22,804 nt of DNA. Source: JAJVID01 sp035275345 (GTDB taxonomy: Bacteria > Acidobacteriota > Blastocatellia > RBC074). The position numbers and the translations under genes are program-made. Numbering within the stretch: the stretch's first letter is position 1; every line of letters starts with the position of its first letter. The stretch is from positions 1 to 22,804 of the forward strand of contig DATEMY010000250.1 in assembly GCA_035275345.1 (NCBI GenBank), read 5' to 3'. Of this stretch, positions 8,055 through 17,224 are shown in pieces. The notes under the pieces are model-generated. The model worked only from the letters and a program-made list of their open reading frames with translations. It did no database searches and was not told the origin of the DNA.

Positions 8055-11000
8055 TTACAATCGTGCGGACCCCCCTGCCAGCAATTCCTGCACGGCCCCA
8101 TCGTCGAGCGTCTCGACCCGGGCCAGTATCTCCTTTATTCGGCGTTCTTTCCTCGCGGCCTCCTGATCGAGAAGGAGCCGCCGGTCGATCTTCCCGCTTC
8201 TATTCAGCGGCAACTCAGACTGGAATCGGAACTGCTTAGGAAGCATGTAACGCGGCAGCCGCTCGCCGAGCAGCCGCCGTAGATCACCTGCCTGCAACCC
8301 CGCTCCTGGCTTGAAAACGACCCAGGCCACCAGCGATCCTTCGCCGTCGAGCGCTGCGACCGCATCGCGAACGCCGTCGATGTCGCGCAGCGCTGATTCG
8401 ATCTCGCCAAATTCGATCCTCTGGCCGCGGATCTTGACCTGACCATCGAGCCGGCCGAGGAATTCGATGTCTCCGTCGCGCAGACAGCGACCACGGTCAC
8501 CAGTGCGGTACATACGCGCGCCGTGATCGTCAGCGAACGGGTCCGGGAGGAAGCGAGCGCCGGTCAAGCCCGGGTCGCCGGCGTACCCACGCCCGACTCC
8601 AACGCCGGCTATGAAGATTTCGCCTTCGACGCTGATCGGGACAGGTTGAAAACCGGCATCCAGGATATAGATTCGCGTGTTCGCTATCGGCTTGCCGATA
8701 GGAACCGGGCCTCTCGCGGCGGGATCACATCTGTGGGCAGTGACGTCGATGGCGGCCTCGGCTGGCCCATAAAGGTTGTGAAGCGCCGCGCCGCAGCGCC
8801 CATACCAGGCCCTTACCAGATCGCGGTTGAGAGCTTCGCCGCTGCATATCACATTCCTAAGCGATGGCCATGAGCCGCTCGTCTCCGCGAGAAAAGAGCG
8901 CAGCATGGCCGGCACGAAATGCAATGTTGTGATTGATTCCTTCCGAATCGTTTCGTCGAGGTACTCAGGATCGAGGTGGCCTTCGGGCGACGCGACGACG
9001 AGGCACGCCCCGGCGATCAGGGGCCAGAAGAATTCCCAGGCGGAAACGTCGAAAGTGTAGGGCGTCTTTTGCAGTACACGGTCTATGCCGCTGAGGCCGT
9101 ATTGCTCCTGCATCCACAGGAGCCGGTTGCAGATTCCCCGGTGTGTGTTCATCGCCCCCTTGGGAGTCCCGGTCGACCCGGACGTGTAAATGATGTAGGC
9201 GAGGGCTTCCGGCCCCACATCGATGCCGAGATTGGTCGAAGATTCCACTCCGGCCCTCCGCATCAGGGCATCGATGAAAAGGCATTTCTGCTGAGGGGCG
9301 ACTTTTGCGCCTGATGAGGCGATCAGCAATTGCGCGTTCGCATCCTCGCATATCCTCCTGATCCGTTCCGCCGGATGCTCTGGGTCCAGTGGAAGGTATG
9401 CCGCCCCCGCTTTGAGAATGGCCAGAAGCAGGACAACTAGATCGAGAGAGCGATCGAGCATAATAGCAGCCACGTCATCTTTGGAGAGTCCTTTACGGCG
9501 CAGCAGGCGCGCCACCTGGTTCGCCCTCGCATTCAGTTCGGCATAGGTGAGCGACTCTTCCTGGAAGCGGACAGCCGGAGCGCCGGGAGTCAATGAGACC
9601 TGTCGCTCCACGAGATCGCATAAATTCTTATGCGGCTCCCAGGCCTGCGCAGTCCGGTTCACATCCGCAACAAACAGAATTTCTTCCGGAGGCGCGCAGC
9701 AACAGTCATCGTGCGGGGACTCCGAGCGCTGCGTCATCCTGCGCAGCGTCCGGTCGTAGACGGCCAGCATCTGCCGTATTGTCGCCTCTTCAAAACGGCC
9801 CACCCTGTAGTCAAGCGCGATCACCAGGCTGGTTTGTTTGCGATCAATATGAAACTGAGCGGTCAGGTCGAAGTAGGTCTGCTCGGAGGCATATGCGTCA
9901 ATGATCTCGACGCCGCTCGCGCGTTCGAGATCGCTATAGATGTGAAAGTGTGTGAAGTTGAAGACCACTTCGAAGAGATCCCGCCCGCCGTTCAACCGTT
10001 TCATCTCTGCGAATGGGAATCGACGATGTGGCAGCAGCCGTGCCTCCGCCTGATGGGCCTTTCGAATCAGCGACGCCCATGTCTCGCCGCCGGACAAATA
10101 AACCCTCAGCGGTACACCGCTCGTAAAAAGCCCGACCACGCGATCCCCATCCGCCATCTCCGGCCTGGTGTTGACGAGCAAGCCGGTTACCACGTCCTGA
10201 CTTCCGGTCATCACCGACATCGCTTTCAGATGCGCCGCCAGCAAGAGGCTCTTCACGGAGACGCCCAGACGCTTGGCGAAAGTAAGTGCCGCATCGAGTA
10301 ACGGGCCTTCAACCTTCATTTCACAGCGTCCGATAGGCAGTCCGTGATGTTCGCCCGCAGCCGTAGACCGCGGCAGCCGACAGGCTGGAAGGTCTCTGAT
10401 CTGCTCATCCCAAAACCGGTGGGTCTCCTCTGACGCCAATGCCTGGCGTTCGAGCGACACGTTATCGCGGAAGACGGCACGTAGCGGCGGCAGGTCAGCC
10501 TGTGAGGCGCCACTCAGCCTGCCGCGGTAAGAGGCCAGAACCTCTGTAAGCAGCAACCCCACACTCCATCCATCCAGAAACGGTTCGCTGAGGGTCAACT
10601 GAAACGAGCCGGACGAGCGCCGGTGAACCAACCAGCGCGCAAGCGGGAGGCGACTCCAATCCGGTTGCTTCGCCCGCAAGTTTCGAAAGACTTCGGCGAT
10701 CTCCTTCTCCTGCCGTTCATTTTCCAGATCACGCAGATCGAAAACCTGTAATGAGACCACACTCTCGCGATGTACCAATTGCATCGGCTCGGAGAACCGG
10801 TCCATATCGAAAGTGGTTCGCAGGATCGCATGTCTTCGGCCTGCAGCCTCGATCGCCTGCCGCAGCAGAGTATCGTCGTATGGGGAGCGCACATGAAGGC
10901 TCGTGACGTAGGACTCGTAATCGTCTCCATTCTGGCTATGGAACAGCAACCCGGCAAAAATGCTGGTGAGTGGATATGCGACTTCAATCCCATCCAGCCC

Positions 11001-14000
11001 ATCCGGCAGTGGTTCGATACGCAAAACATTCTCGCGTTCGCGAGTCTCAACCTTCCGGGCGCGTTCGGCCAACGCAGCGACTGTCTGACACTCGACCAGG
11101 TCGCGCAGGGTGAATTCGATTCCCCGCTCTTGCGCGAGCGCGCGCACTGAAATGCTTCGGATAGAGTCGCCTCCCAGTTCGAAGTAATTGTCCTCAATCC
11201 CGACCGGATGCGCCCCGAGTACTTCCTCGAAAATGCGGGCTAGCTCAAACTCCATAGTTGTCCTCGGGGCGATGACGGCGTCACGCGCCGGGGCATGAAG
11301 CGCGGGGTCGGGCAACGCATTGCGGTTCAGCTTGCCGTTGGCGGTGAGCGGCCATTCTTTCAACGCCATGAAAGTGGAAGGGACCATATATTCCGGGACC
11401 CGGCTCATGGCCCAAGCGCGAAGCTCACCATGCGCGACTTCGCAACCGGGCCGAGGGATGAAGTAAGCCACGAGCCGCTGATCCCCGCCGTTCCGCGAAT
11501 ATGGAAGTACAATGCAATCGCTGACGCCGGGGTGCTTTGCGATAACGGCCTGAGTCTCTCCAGACTCGATCCGATACCCGCGTATCTTTATTTGTTGGTC
11601 TTCGCGCGAGAGGTACTCCAACCCCGCATCCTCACTCACAACGGCGAGGTCACCAGACGCATACAATCGCGCTCCCGGCTCCGAGGCGAACGGGTCCGGG
11701 AGAAACGCTGCGGCCGTCAAGTCCGGGCGGCGCAAATATCCCCTGGCCACACCCGCGCCTGCCACGAAGATGGCGCCGACCGCCCCATCAGGCTGAAGAT
11801 GCATTCCTGGGTCGAGCAGGCGGACGCTCAGATCAGGGAGCGGGACGCCGATCGGACTCCGAACGGCTAATGTCGCGTCGCCTTCCGTGATGACGCGGTG
11901 CGTGACATGCACGGTGGTTTCGGTGATGCCGTACATGTTGACCAGTTTGGGTTGGTCGAAACCGTAGACCGCAGTCCACGGCTCGACCATGCGCGGCTCT
12001 AACCGCTCGCCTCCGAAAACGACGTATCTCAGGCGCTCGGCGCGGCGACCGCTGCGCGCTGCGGCAGCCGCCAATTGCCGGAACGCGGAAGGCGTCTGAC
12101 TTAGGACAGTCACATTCTCCGTCACGAGCAATTCATAAAACTCATCAGGCGAGCGCGTAATTTCGTATGGCGCGATCACCAATCGACCGCCGTGCAGAAG
12201 CGCGCCATAAATCTCCCAGACAGTAAAGTCGAATGCCGGAGAATGGAACATAGTCCACGTGTCATCCGGCCCGAACTGAAATAGTTCCTGCGAAGCCTCG
12301 AATAATCGGACTACGTTTCGATGCGTGAGGAGGCTTCCCTTCGGGACGCCGGTCGAACCAGATGTATAAATGACATAGGCAAGCTGATTCGGGAGAATTG
12401 AGCGATCGGGCGGCGCATCCCCGGGCGCCCCTTCCACATCCTCTACATTCACGACCTTGACTTCTGGGCGCAGCGGCGGAAACGCCGACAGGGTTCTGGT
12501 CACCACCGCCGCAGGCCGCGCGTCAGCTAACAGCCACGCCAGTCTTTCGCGCGGCCAGTTTTGGTCCACAGGCACGTAAGCGCCGCCCGCCTTGAGAACG
12601 CCGAGCATCGCGACGATCAGATCGGGGCGCCGCTCAGGGTCGAGGGCGACAAGCGATTCCGGACCTACCCCGACTTCTATGAGTCGGCGAGCCAGAGCGT
12701 TCGCACTGTCGTTCAACTCGGCGTATGTGACGCGCGTCTCGCCATAGCTGATAGCCACAGCGCCGGGCCGGAGGGACGCCTGGCGTTCGAACAGGCTGAC
12801 AAGGGTATGAGCAGAGTCGAAACCGGCGCGCGGCGCGTAATCGCTCGCCCTCACTGTCGCTGAACTCTTCGCGAGCAATCCTGCCTCGCCCACCCGCACG
12901 CCAGGTTCCGTTACAATCTGTTCGAGCAGATTTTTCAGGCCGGCGAGCATGCGCTCGGCGAAAGACCTGGTGAAAATACCCGTGTTGTATCGAAGGTCGA
13001 GCGCGAGCTTGCCGTCGACGTCGGCTGCGGTCAGGGTGAGGTCGAATTGGGCCGCGCCGGTCTCGACCGGCAGAGGGCTGAATTCGAGGCCCGCGACTGT
13101 CACCGGCTTGCCGGCGGCGACTGCGAACTTCGCTGCCGGAAGTTCGTGAGGCGAAGACTGCATCACGAACACCGCGTCGAAAAGCTCCTGCCGCGCCGCG
13201 CTGCCGCGTTGATGCCCTTGAACCAAAAGCCCATAAGGATAATCGCCGTTGCGCAACGCTGCCGTAACCGATTCCTGCGTCGCCATGATAGCCGCGGCGA
13301 AACTGAGGTCCGGCCGCGGGCAGACTTTAATCACGAGAAGGTTGACGAAGTATCCAACAATGTTCGCGAATCTGCCATCGCCGCGCCCGGCGTACACAAG
13401 GGCGATGCGGAAACTGTCCTGTCGCGAGAATCGCCACAGCAAAATCTGATAGGCGGCGAACAGGCTGGCTGCCAGAGTCGTCCCCAGAGTCGCGGCCAGA
13501 CCGCGGAGCTTTTCAGATAACTCTCGGTCCAGAATGAGACGAACAGACTCTCCGTCCAGGGTTTGCGGAGCCGCCAGGTCGCGCCATGCCGGAAGCTTCA
13601 GCCGTTCCGTCGTCTCGGCGAGAGTCTCAATCCAGTAGGCCCGTTGTCGCTCTCCGCGCGCGCCGGCCACGAACTCTCTCTCTTCGATCACGTGACTGAG
13701 GAAGGACAAGCCTTGCGGAGATTCATCGGGGGATACGCCACGGGTTGCGGCCTCGTAGAACTCGACCAGTCCGGAAAGAAGCAGGCTGAGAGACCACAGG
13801 TCCACGATGATATGGCTCCCCACCCAAAGAAGTATATGGTCGTCATCTCCCCTGCGCACGACATGCGCTCGCCAGAGCGGTCCCGTGTCGAGCACGAACG
13901 GAGCGCGGATCATCTGACGCAGATATTGGTTCAGGGCTTGCTCCGGCCAGTCAGCACCGTCCTTCCACGATAGGGCGACAGAGATCGAAGGATGTACTCG

Positions 14001-16157
14001 CTGCATCCGTTGGCCGCTTTCCTCGTGGAAGGTCGTGCGCAGAGCGGCATGCCTTGTGGCAAGCGCATTGAACGCAAATGTCAACGCCTCCCGCTTCAGG
14101 TCGCCGTGCACCCGCAAACCGACTGAGACGTTGTAAGCTCCGCTGTCCGGATTGAGCGCCTGCAAGTAATACAAGGCCTCCTGACCGTATGACAGCGGCC
14201 CGACGACTGGAGGGACGGTTCCGGGAGATTCTCCTGAAGCGCCCGGAATCACCCGTTTTGTCAGGGCCGCAGCAAGTTCGTCCAGGCTGGCCCCGGCAAG
14301 GATGAACGGAACATCCGCATCAGCGCCGCACGCCTGTTCGAGATGATGCGCCAGTTGAACAGCGCCGAGAGAATCGAGCCCCAGAGAAACGAGCGGCGCG
14401 TCGGCGGAAATTTCATTCGGAGCGAGCAGAAAACGGCGCGACAACCATTCCAGTATGACGCCGCGCGGTTCTTGCTCCGCCGCTGGCGTTGTTTCAGCGG
14501 CTTCGTCCTGTTCCCGCCAGAGCGCGAGCACGCCGGTCCGATCGAAATCAAGAAACGCGGCGCACTCGCGCCGGATTACTTTTCCGCTCGTGGTCCTCGG
14601 CAACAGCCCATTCCGCACCAGAACGATGGCCGCGACCGCCGTCTCGTGCTCTTGAACGATGGCCGCGCGAATGGAAACGATGGCCTGCCGGAGTTCATCT
14701 GCGTTTATCTTTCCGAATTCCTGAACCACTGCGAGGCGCTCCTCGCCCGCGACTTCTATGGCGAACGCCGCGCCGAATCCCGGAGCCAAATCCCCACACG
14801 CATGCAACACTGTGCTCTCGACGTCATGCGCGTAGAGGTTGCGACCTCGAACGATGATCAAGTCTTTCAGCCGATCGACGACGAACAGTTGGCCCGAGCG
14901 AATGAAGCCGAGGTCGCCGGTGCGCAAGTAGGTTCTTTCCGCGTCGTCTACACTTCGGGCGCGAAAGCTCAGTTCCGAATCCGGCCGCTTCCAGTAGCCG
15001 CAGGCGACGCTGGGAGAGGATACCCAAATCTCGCCGGCCTCGCCTTCGCCGCGCAGTCGAGTTGTCTCAGGGTCCACAATCACGATTTGGGTTCCGGCGG
15101 CCGGATCACCGCAACTCATCCGGCCGGACTCTGTAGCAAGAACCGCACGCCCCTTATTCTGGCGTGACACGCTCACAAGCAAAGTGCTTTCCGCCAGCCC
15201 GTAACAGGGGCGAAAGGCCTCGGGGCGAAACCCGCAGCGACCGAACCTGGCGATAAAGCGCTCGACGGTTTCCGGACGAACGACTTCCGCTCCGTTGTAA
15301 GCGACTCGCCAATTGCTCAGATCGAGTCCGCCGATCTCATCATCGCTGACCTTCCTGGCGCAGAGATCGTAAATAAAGTTCGGGCCGCCGCTGGTGGTCG
15401 CGCCGGTCTTGCTGATTGCGCGAAGCCACTCGACGGGACGTTGCATAACACGACCGGGAGGAATGAGGAGGCAGTGCGCTCCCGCGAACACGTTCAGCAG
15501 GACGTTGCCGACCAAACCCATGTCGTGAAACAAAGGCAGCCAGCACACGAGCGATGACTCGCTGGTTTGCCCGAACGCCTCCGCAATGGCCGTGACGTTG
15601 TGCAGCACATTTGCGTGGCTCACGATCACGCCCTTGGGGGCGCCGGTCGAGCCGGAGGTGTACTGAAGAAACGCGACGTCCGGTGGAGACGGCAGAAATT
15701 CCAACGGAGCGTCCGGCTGTGACTGGTCGTCATCTAGCGAGAGGAAATTCATCTGAGGCCAGAACGCGGCGATTGATGTCCGGCCAGACGCGCGCGCGCC
15801 GGCATCTCCCAGGATGACTTTCGCGCCGCTGTCAGAGGCGATGCGTTTGAGCCGGCGCAGTCCTCGGCTCCCATGAGGCGGAAAGGCTGGAACAGCGATG
15901 CGACCCGCATACAGGCACCCGAACAACGCGACTATGAATTCCAAACCTTGAGGGCTCATGAGGACCGCGCGATCGCCGAATTCCGTCACCCTCTCCAGAC
16001 GTCCGGCGATGAGACTCGCCTTCCGGTCGAGCTCGGAGTAGGTGATGCAGCTTGGGCTATCCTCCGGCGTGGCCATAAAGCTGAACGCTTTGCGATTCGG
16101 ATGCTCTCCAGCCCGACGCCGGAGCACGCCCACGATGGTTTGGTCGAAGACATTCAT
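8055..16157 (-). CDS. Lipopeptide-initiating NRPS: FAAL-ACP-C(starter)-A(Thr)-T-C-A(Ser)
   Basis: 2,700 residues from the chosen ATG. Approximate domains: fatty acyl-AMP ligase 1-560 (WLPLFHDMGLVGNVL; TSGGPNFIYDL); ACP with LGLDSL near 594; starter C domain 650-1090 (SHIIVDLWSL at 13794-13817); A domain 1115-1610; T domain with LGGDSI near 1663; C domain 1720-2160; A domain 2175-2655. It ends ETLDDGAVQELLAGG with no final carrier. The first A domain reads D-F-W-S-V-G-M-V-H-K by GrsA alignment, a Thr code. The second reads D-V-W-H-I-S-L-I-D-K, a Ser code. The second C domain has SEPFLDG where HHxxxDG is expected (10566-10589). The protein should activate a fatty acid and begin an acyl-Thr-Ser chain. 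The frame stays open to 16457, but that 100-residue extension overlaps the regulator gene and is not FAAL-like, so I start at MNVFDQTIVGVL; no strong ribosome site marks it. Confidence 0.95.
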   Translation of the reverse strand: MNVFDQTIVGVLRRRAGEHPNRKAFSFMATPEDSPSCITYSELDRKASLIAGRLERVTEFGDRAVLMSPQGLEFIVALFGCLYAGRIAVPAFPPHGSRGLRRLKRIASDSGAKVILGDAGARASGRTSIAAFWPQMNFLSLDDDQSQPDAPLEFLPSPPDVAFLQYTSGSTGAPKGVIVSHANVLHNVTAIAEAFGQTSESSLVCWLPLFHDMGLVGNVLLNVFAGAHCLLIPPGRVMQRPVEWLRAISKTGATTSGGPNFIYDLCARKVSDDEIGGLDLSNWRVAYNGAEVVRPETVERFIARFGRCGFRPEAFRPCYGLAESTLLVSVSRQNKGRAVLATESGRMSCGDPAAGTQIVIVDPETTRLRGEGEAGEIWVSSPSVACGYWKRPDSELSFRARSVDDAERTYLRTGDLGFIRSGQLFVVDRLKDLIIVRGRNLYAHDVESTVLHACGDLAPGFGAAFAIEVAGEERLAVVQEFGKINADELRQAIVSIRAAIVQEHETAVAAIVLVRNGLLPRTTSGKVIRRECAAFLDFDRTGVLALWREQDEAAETTPAAEQEPRGVILEWLSRRFLLAPNEISADAPLVSLGLDSLGAVQLAHHLEQACGADADVPFILAGASLDELAAALTKRVIPGASGESPGTVPPVVGPLSYGQEALYYLQALNPDSGAYNVSVGLRVHGDLKREALTFAFNALATRHAALRTTFHEESGQRMQRVHPSISVALSWKDGADWPEQALNQYLRQMIRAPFVLDTGPLWRAHVVRRGDDDHILLWVGSHIIVDLWSLSLLLSGLVEFYEAATRGVSPDESPQGLSFLSHVIEEREFVAGARGERQRAYWIETLAETTERLKLPAWRDLAAPQTLDGESVRLILDRELSEKLRGLAATLGTTLAASLFAAYQILLWRFSRQDSFRIALVYAGRGDGRFANIVGYFVNLLVIKVCPRPDLSFAAAIMATQESVTAALRNGDYPYGLLVQGHQRGSAARQELFDAVFVMQSSPHELPAAKFAVAAGKPVTVAGLEFSPLPVETGAAQFDLTLTAADVDGKLALDLRYNTGIFTRSFAERMLAGLKNLLEQIVTEPGVRVGEAGLLAKSSATVRASDYAPRAGFDSAHTLVSLFERQASLRPGAVAISYGETRVTYAELNDSANALARRLIEVGVGPESLVALDPERRPDLIVAMLGVLKAGGAYVPVDQNWPRERLAWLLADARPAAVVTRTLSAFPPLRPEVKVVNVEDVEGAPGDAPPDRSILPNQLAYVIYTSGSTGVPKGSLLTHRNVVRLFEASQELFQFGPDDTWTMFHSPAFDFTVWEIYGALLHGGRLVIAPYEITRSPDEFYELLVTENVTVLSQTPSAFRQLAAAAARSGRRAERLRYVVFGGERLEPRMVEPWTAVYGFDQPKLVNMYGITETTVHVTHRVITEGDATLAVRSPIGVPLPDLSVRLLDPGMHLQPDGAVGAIFVAGAGVARGYLRRPDLTAAAFLPDPFASEPGARLYASGDLAVVSEDAGLEYLSREDQQIKIRGYRIESGETQAVIAKHPGVSDCIVLPYSRNGGDQRLVAYFIPRPGCEVAHGELRAWAMSRVPEYMVPSTFMALKEWPLTANGKLNRNALPDPALHAPARDAVIAPRTTMEFELARIFEEVLGAHPVGIEDNYFELGGDSIRSISVRALAQERGIEFTLRDLVECQTVAALAERARKVETRERENVLRIEPLPDGLDGIEVAYPLTSIFAGLLFHSQNGDDYESYVTSLHVRSPYDDTLLRQAIEAAGRRHAILRTTFDMDRFSEPMQLVHRESVVSLQVFDLRDLENERQEKEIAEVFRNLRAKQPDWSRLPLARWLVHRRSSGSFQLTLSEPFLDGWSVGLLLTEVLASYRGRLSGASQADLPPLRAVFRDNVSLERQALASEETHRFWDEQIRDLPACRLPRSTAAGEHHGLPIGRCEMKVEGPLLDAALTFAKRLGVSVKSLLLAAHLKAMSVMTGSQDVVTGLLVNTRPEMADGDRVVGLFTSGVPLRVYLSGGETWASLIRKAHQAEARLLPHRRFPFAEMKRLNGGRDLFEVVFNFTHFHIYSDLERASGVEIIDAYASEQTYFDLTAQFHIDRKQTSLVIALDYRVGRFEEATIRQMLAVYDRTLRRMTQRSESPHDDCCCAPPEEILFVADVNRTAQAWEPHKNLCDLVERQVSLTPGAPAVRFQEESLTYAELNARANQVARLLRRKGLSKDDVAAIMLDRSLDLVVLLLAILKAGAAYLPLDPEHPAERIRRICEDANAQLLIASSGAKVAPQQKCLFIDALMRRAGVESSTNLGIDVGPEALAYIIYTSGSTGTPKGAMNTHRGICNRLLWMQEQYGLSGIDRVLQKTPYTFDVSAWEFFWPLIAGACLVVASPEGHLDPEYLDETIRKESITTLHFVPAMLRSFLAETSGSWPSLRNVICSGEALNRDLVRAWYGRCGAALHNLYGPAEAAIDVTAHRCDPAARGPVPIGKPIANTRIYILDAGFQPVPISVEGEIFIAGVGVGRGYAGDPGLTGARFLPDPFADDHGARMYRTGDRGRCLRDGDIEFLGRLDGQVKIRGQRIEFGEIESALRDIDGVRDAVAALDGEGSLVAWVVFKPGAGLQAGDLRRLLGERLPRYMLPKQFRFQSELPLNRSGKIDRRLLLDQEAARKERRIKEILARVETLDDGAVQELLAGGSARL

Positions 16158-16372
16158 AATACCGTGGCGCGCCGCGGTGGTGGTCAGCGACTCTGGCTCC
16201 CCCAAAGAATTACTCTTCAGAATCGTCGTCTGCGCGCCTGATACTATGTGAATTGGGGCAACGATCAAAAATCCATCTGGCGAGAGGGTATAGAATGGCC
16301 GTAAGCGGTCACGAAACGTCACTGAGCGGGGCGACCGGATATTGAGAGATCCACCTGTTAGCGCAACACGAC
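16158..16372 (-). promoter_or_regulatory. 215-bp region between the LytTR regulator and the lipopeptide NRPS
   Basis: This is the only sizeable gap in front of the five-gene biosynthetic set, so a promoter or long leader is expected here. On the minus strand TTTCGT and TATACC (within about 16285-16315) are 18 bp apart, but they match sigma-70 boxes poorly. A purine-rich GGGGGAG lies near 16198-16204 without an ATG at useful spacing. I see no terminator, direct repeat or clear operator. Co-transcription with the regulator is also possible. Confidence 0.35.
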
Positions 16373-17134
16373 CTACCAGCTCAACCGCTGTTGTACTGCC
16401 CGGGCCTGTCGCTTGCTCACGATGAATTCCTGATGGTTGTCGAGCGTCAGCAGCCATCGATGGCTGCTGAGCGGCGACATCTTGGTGACATGGTCTAGAT
16501 TGACGAGCGAGTTTCGATGAACCCGTGCAAAGCTCTGTCCGACGAGCTTCCGCTCAATGACATTCAAGCTTTGCGTTGCAAGGTACCGCTGTTTTGGGGT
16601 GATGATCCAGACCAACTCTCGTTCAGCCTGAAACGCAAGGACCTCGCTGCTCTGGAGCAGAAAGTATTCCTCGCCTATCCTCCCCACAATCTTTCTCGGT
16701 TTTGGCGCCAGATCCGTCAGCGCTAAACTCTGAATCTTGGCTAGGCTTTCGGCGACCGTCGCCTCGCACCTGCAAAGCAAGCGCACTCGATCGAGGCATC
16801 TCGCGAGGCGATCTTCAGCGACCGGTTTTAAGAGGTAATCCACCGCGCCTGCCTCGAAAGCCTTAAGGGCGTGCTGGTCAGATGTTGTGACAATGACTAT
16901 GCACGGAAGGACAGAGTCGTCAAACCTCCTTACTATATCGAAACCGCCTATCCCAGGCATTTGTAAGTCGAGAAATACCAGGTCGGGTTTCAGTGAACGG
17001 ATTTGCTTGATCGCCTGCGGGGTATTGTCGGCCTCCCCCACAATCTCGACGTCGGTGGCGAGCTCAAGCTCTTCGCGAAGTATCCTCCTTGCGGTCGGTT
17101 CGTTATCAACCAGAACCGCTTTCATTGAAGTCAT
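16373..17134 (-). CDS. LytTR-family two-component response regulator
   Basis: 253 residues. The N-terminal receiver domain (about 4-120) has phosphoacceptor Asp56 in LVFLDLQMPG, a switch Thr near TTSDQHALKAF, and the Lys of LLKPV. The acidic pocket reads V-D10-N11-E-P; many family members have two acidic residues at D-D or D-E here. The C-terminal half (about 150-253) is a LytTR DNA-binding domain with the typical FARVHRNSLVNLDHV segment. Such regulators bind short direct repeats upstream of target genes. ATG 17134 is supported by AGGGGA 5 nt upstream. No sensor kinase is visible, so the partner is outside the window. Lying directly upstream of the lipopeptide genes on the same strand, it is the best local candidate for their regulator; this is inference. 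An unusual sequence shared with the TonB receptor gene precedes its start. Confidence 0.95.
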   Translation of the reverse strand: MTSMKAVLVDNEPTARRILREELELATDVEIVGEADNTPQAIKQIRSLKPDLVFLDLQMPGIGGFDIVRRFDDSVLPCIVIVTTSDQHALKAFEAGAVDYLLKPVAEDRLARCLDRVRLLCRCEATVAESLAKIQSLALTDLAPKPRKIVGRIGEEYFLLQSSEVLAFQAERELVWIITPKQRYLATQSLNVIERKLVGQSFARVHRNSLVNLDHVTKMSPLSSHRWLLTLDNHQEFIVSKRQARAVQQRLSW

Positions 17135-17186
17135 AGCTGTCCCCTAGGGCATTGGCTTCCAGCCATTTATCAAATCGTTCCCGCGG
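17135..17186 (-). promoter_or_regulatory. Upstream element A, possible leader peptide (PR..FDKWLEAN)
   Basis: On the minus strand, directly before the regulator start, one frame reads P-R-E-R-F-D-K-W-L-E-A-N. The first Phe codon begins 40 nt before the ATG, and the frame runs through the start codon to a stop at 17106-17108. The same arrangement precedes the TonB receptor (21937-21994), with six of eight core residues identical and several conserved residues using different synonymous codons. That pattern points to selection on a peptide rather than on DNA. No good start codon or ribosome site for the leader is evident, so its translation is unproven. Confidence 0.45.
17140..17145 (-). promoter_or_regulatory. 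Ribosome binding site of the LytTR regulator
   Basis: AGGGGA on the minus strand, 5 nt from the ATG at 17134. It favours this start over the in-frame ATG at 17125. Confidence 0.65.
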
Positions 17187-17224
17187 TCTAAGAGTCGAAA
17201 CCGAATGTCTGTTGTCTTGCTGGA

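Noticed and set aside
14343..15167. A 274-codon open frame on the plus strand
   Set aside because: It lies antisense within the FAAL and ACP region of the NRPS, and its product has no recognisable domain.
16158..16457. A 100-residue N-terminal extension of the lipopeptide NRPS
   Set aside because: It overlaps the end of the regulator gene and shows no similarity to FAAL N-termini; the FAAL-like sequence begins at the ATG at 16157.
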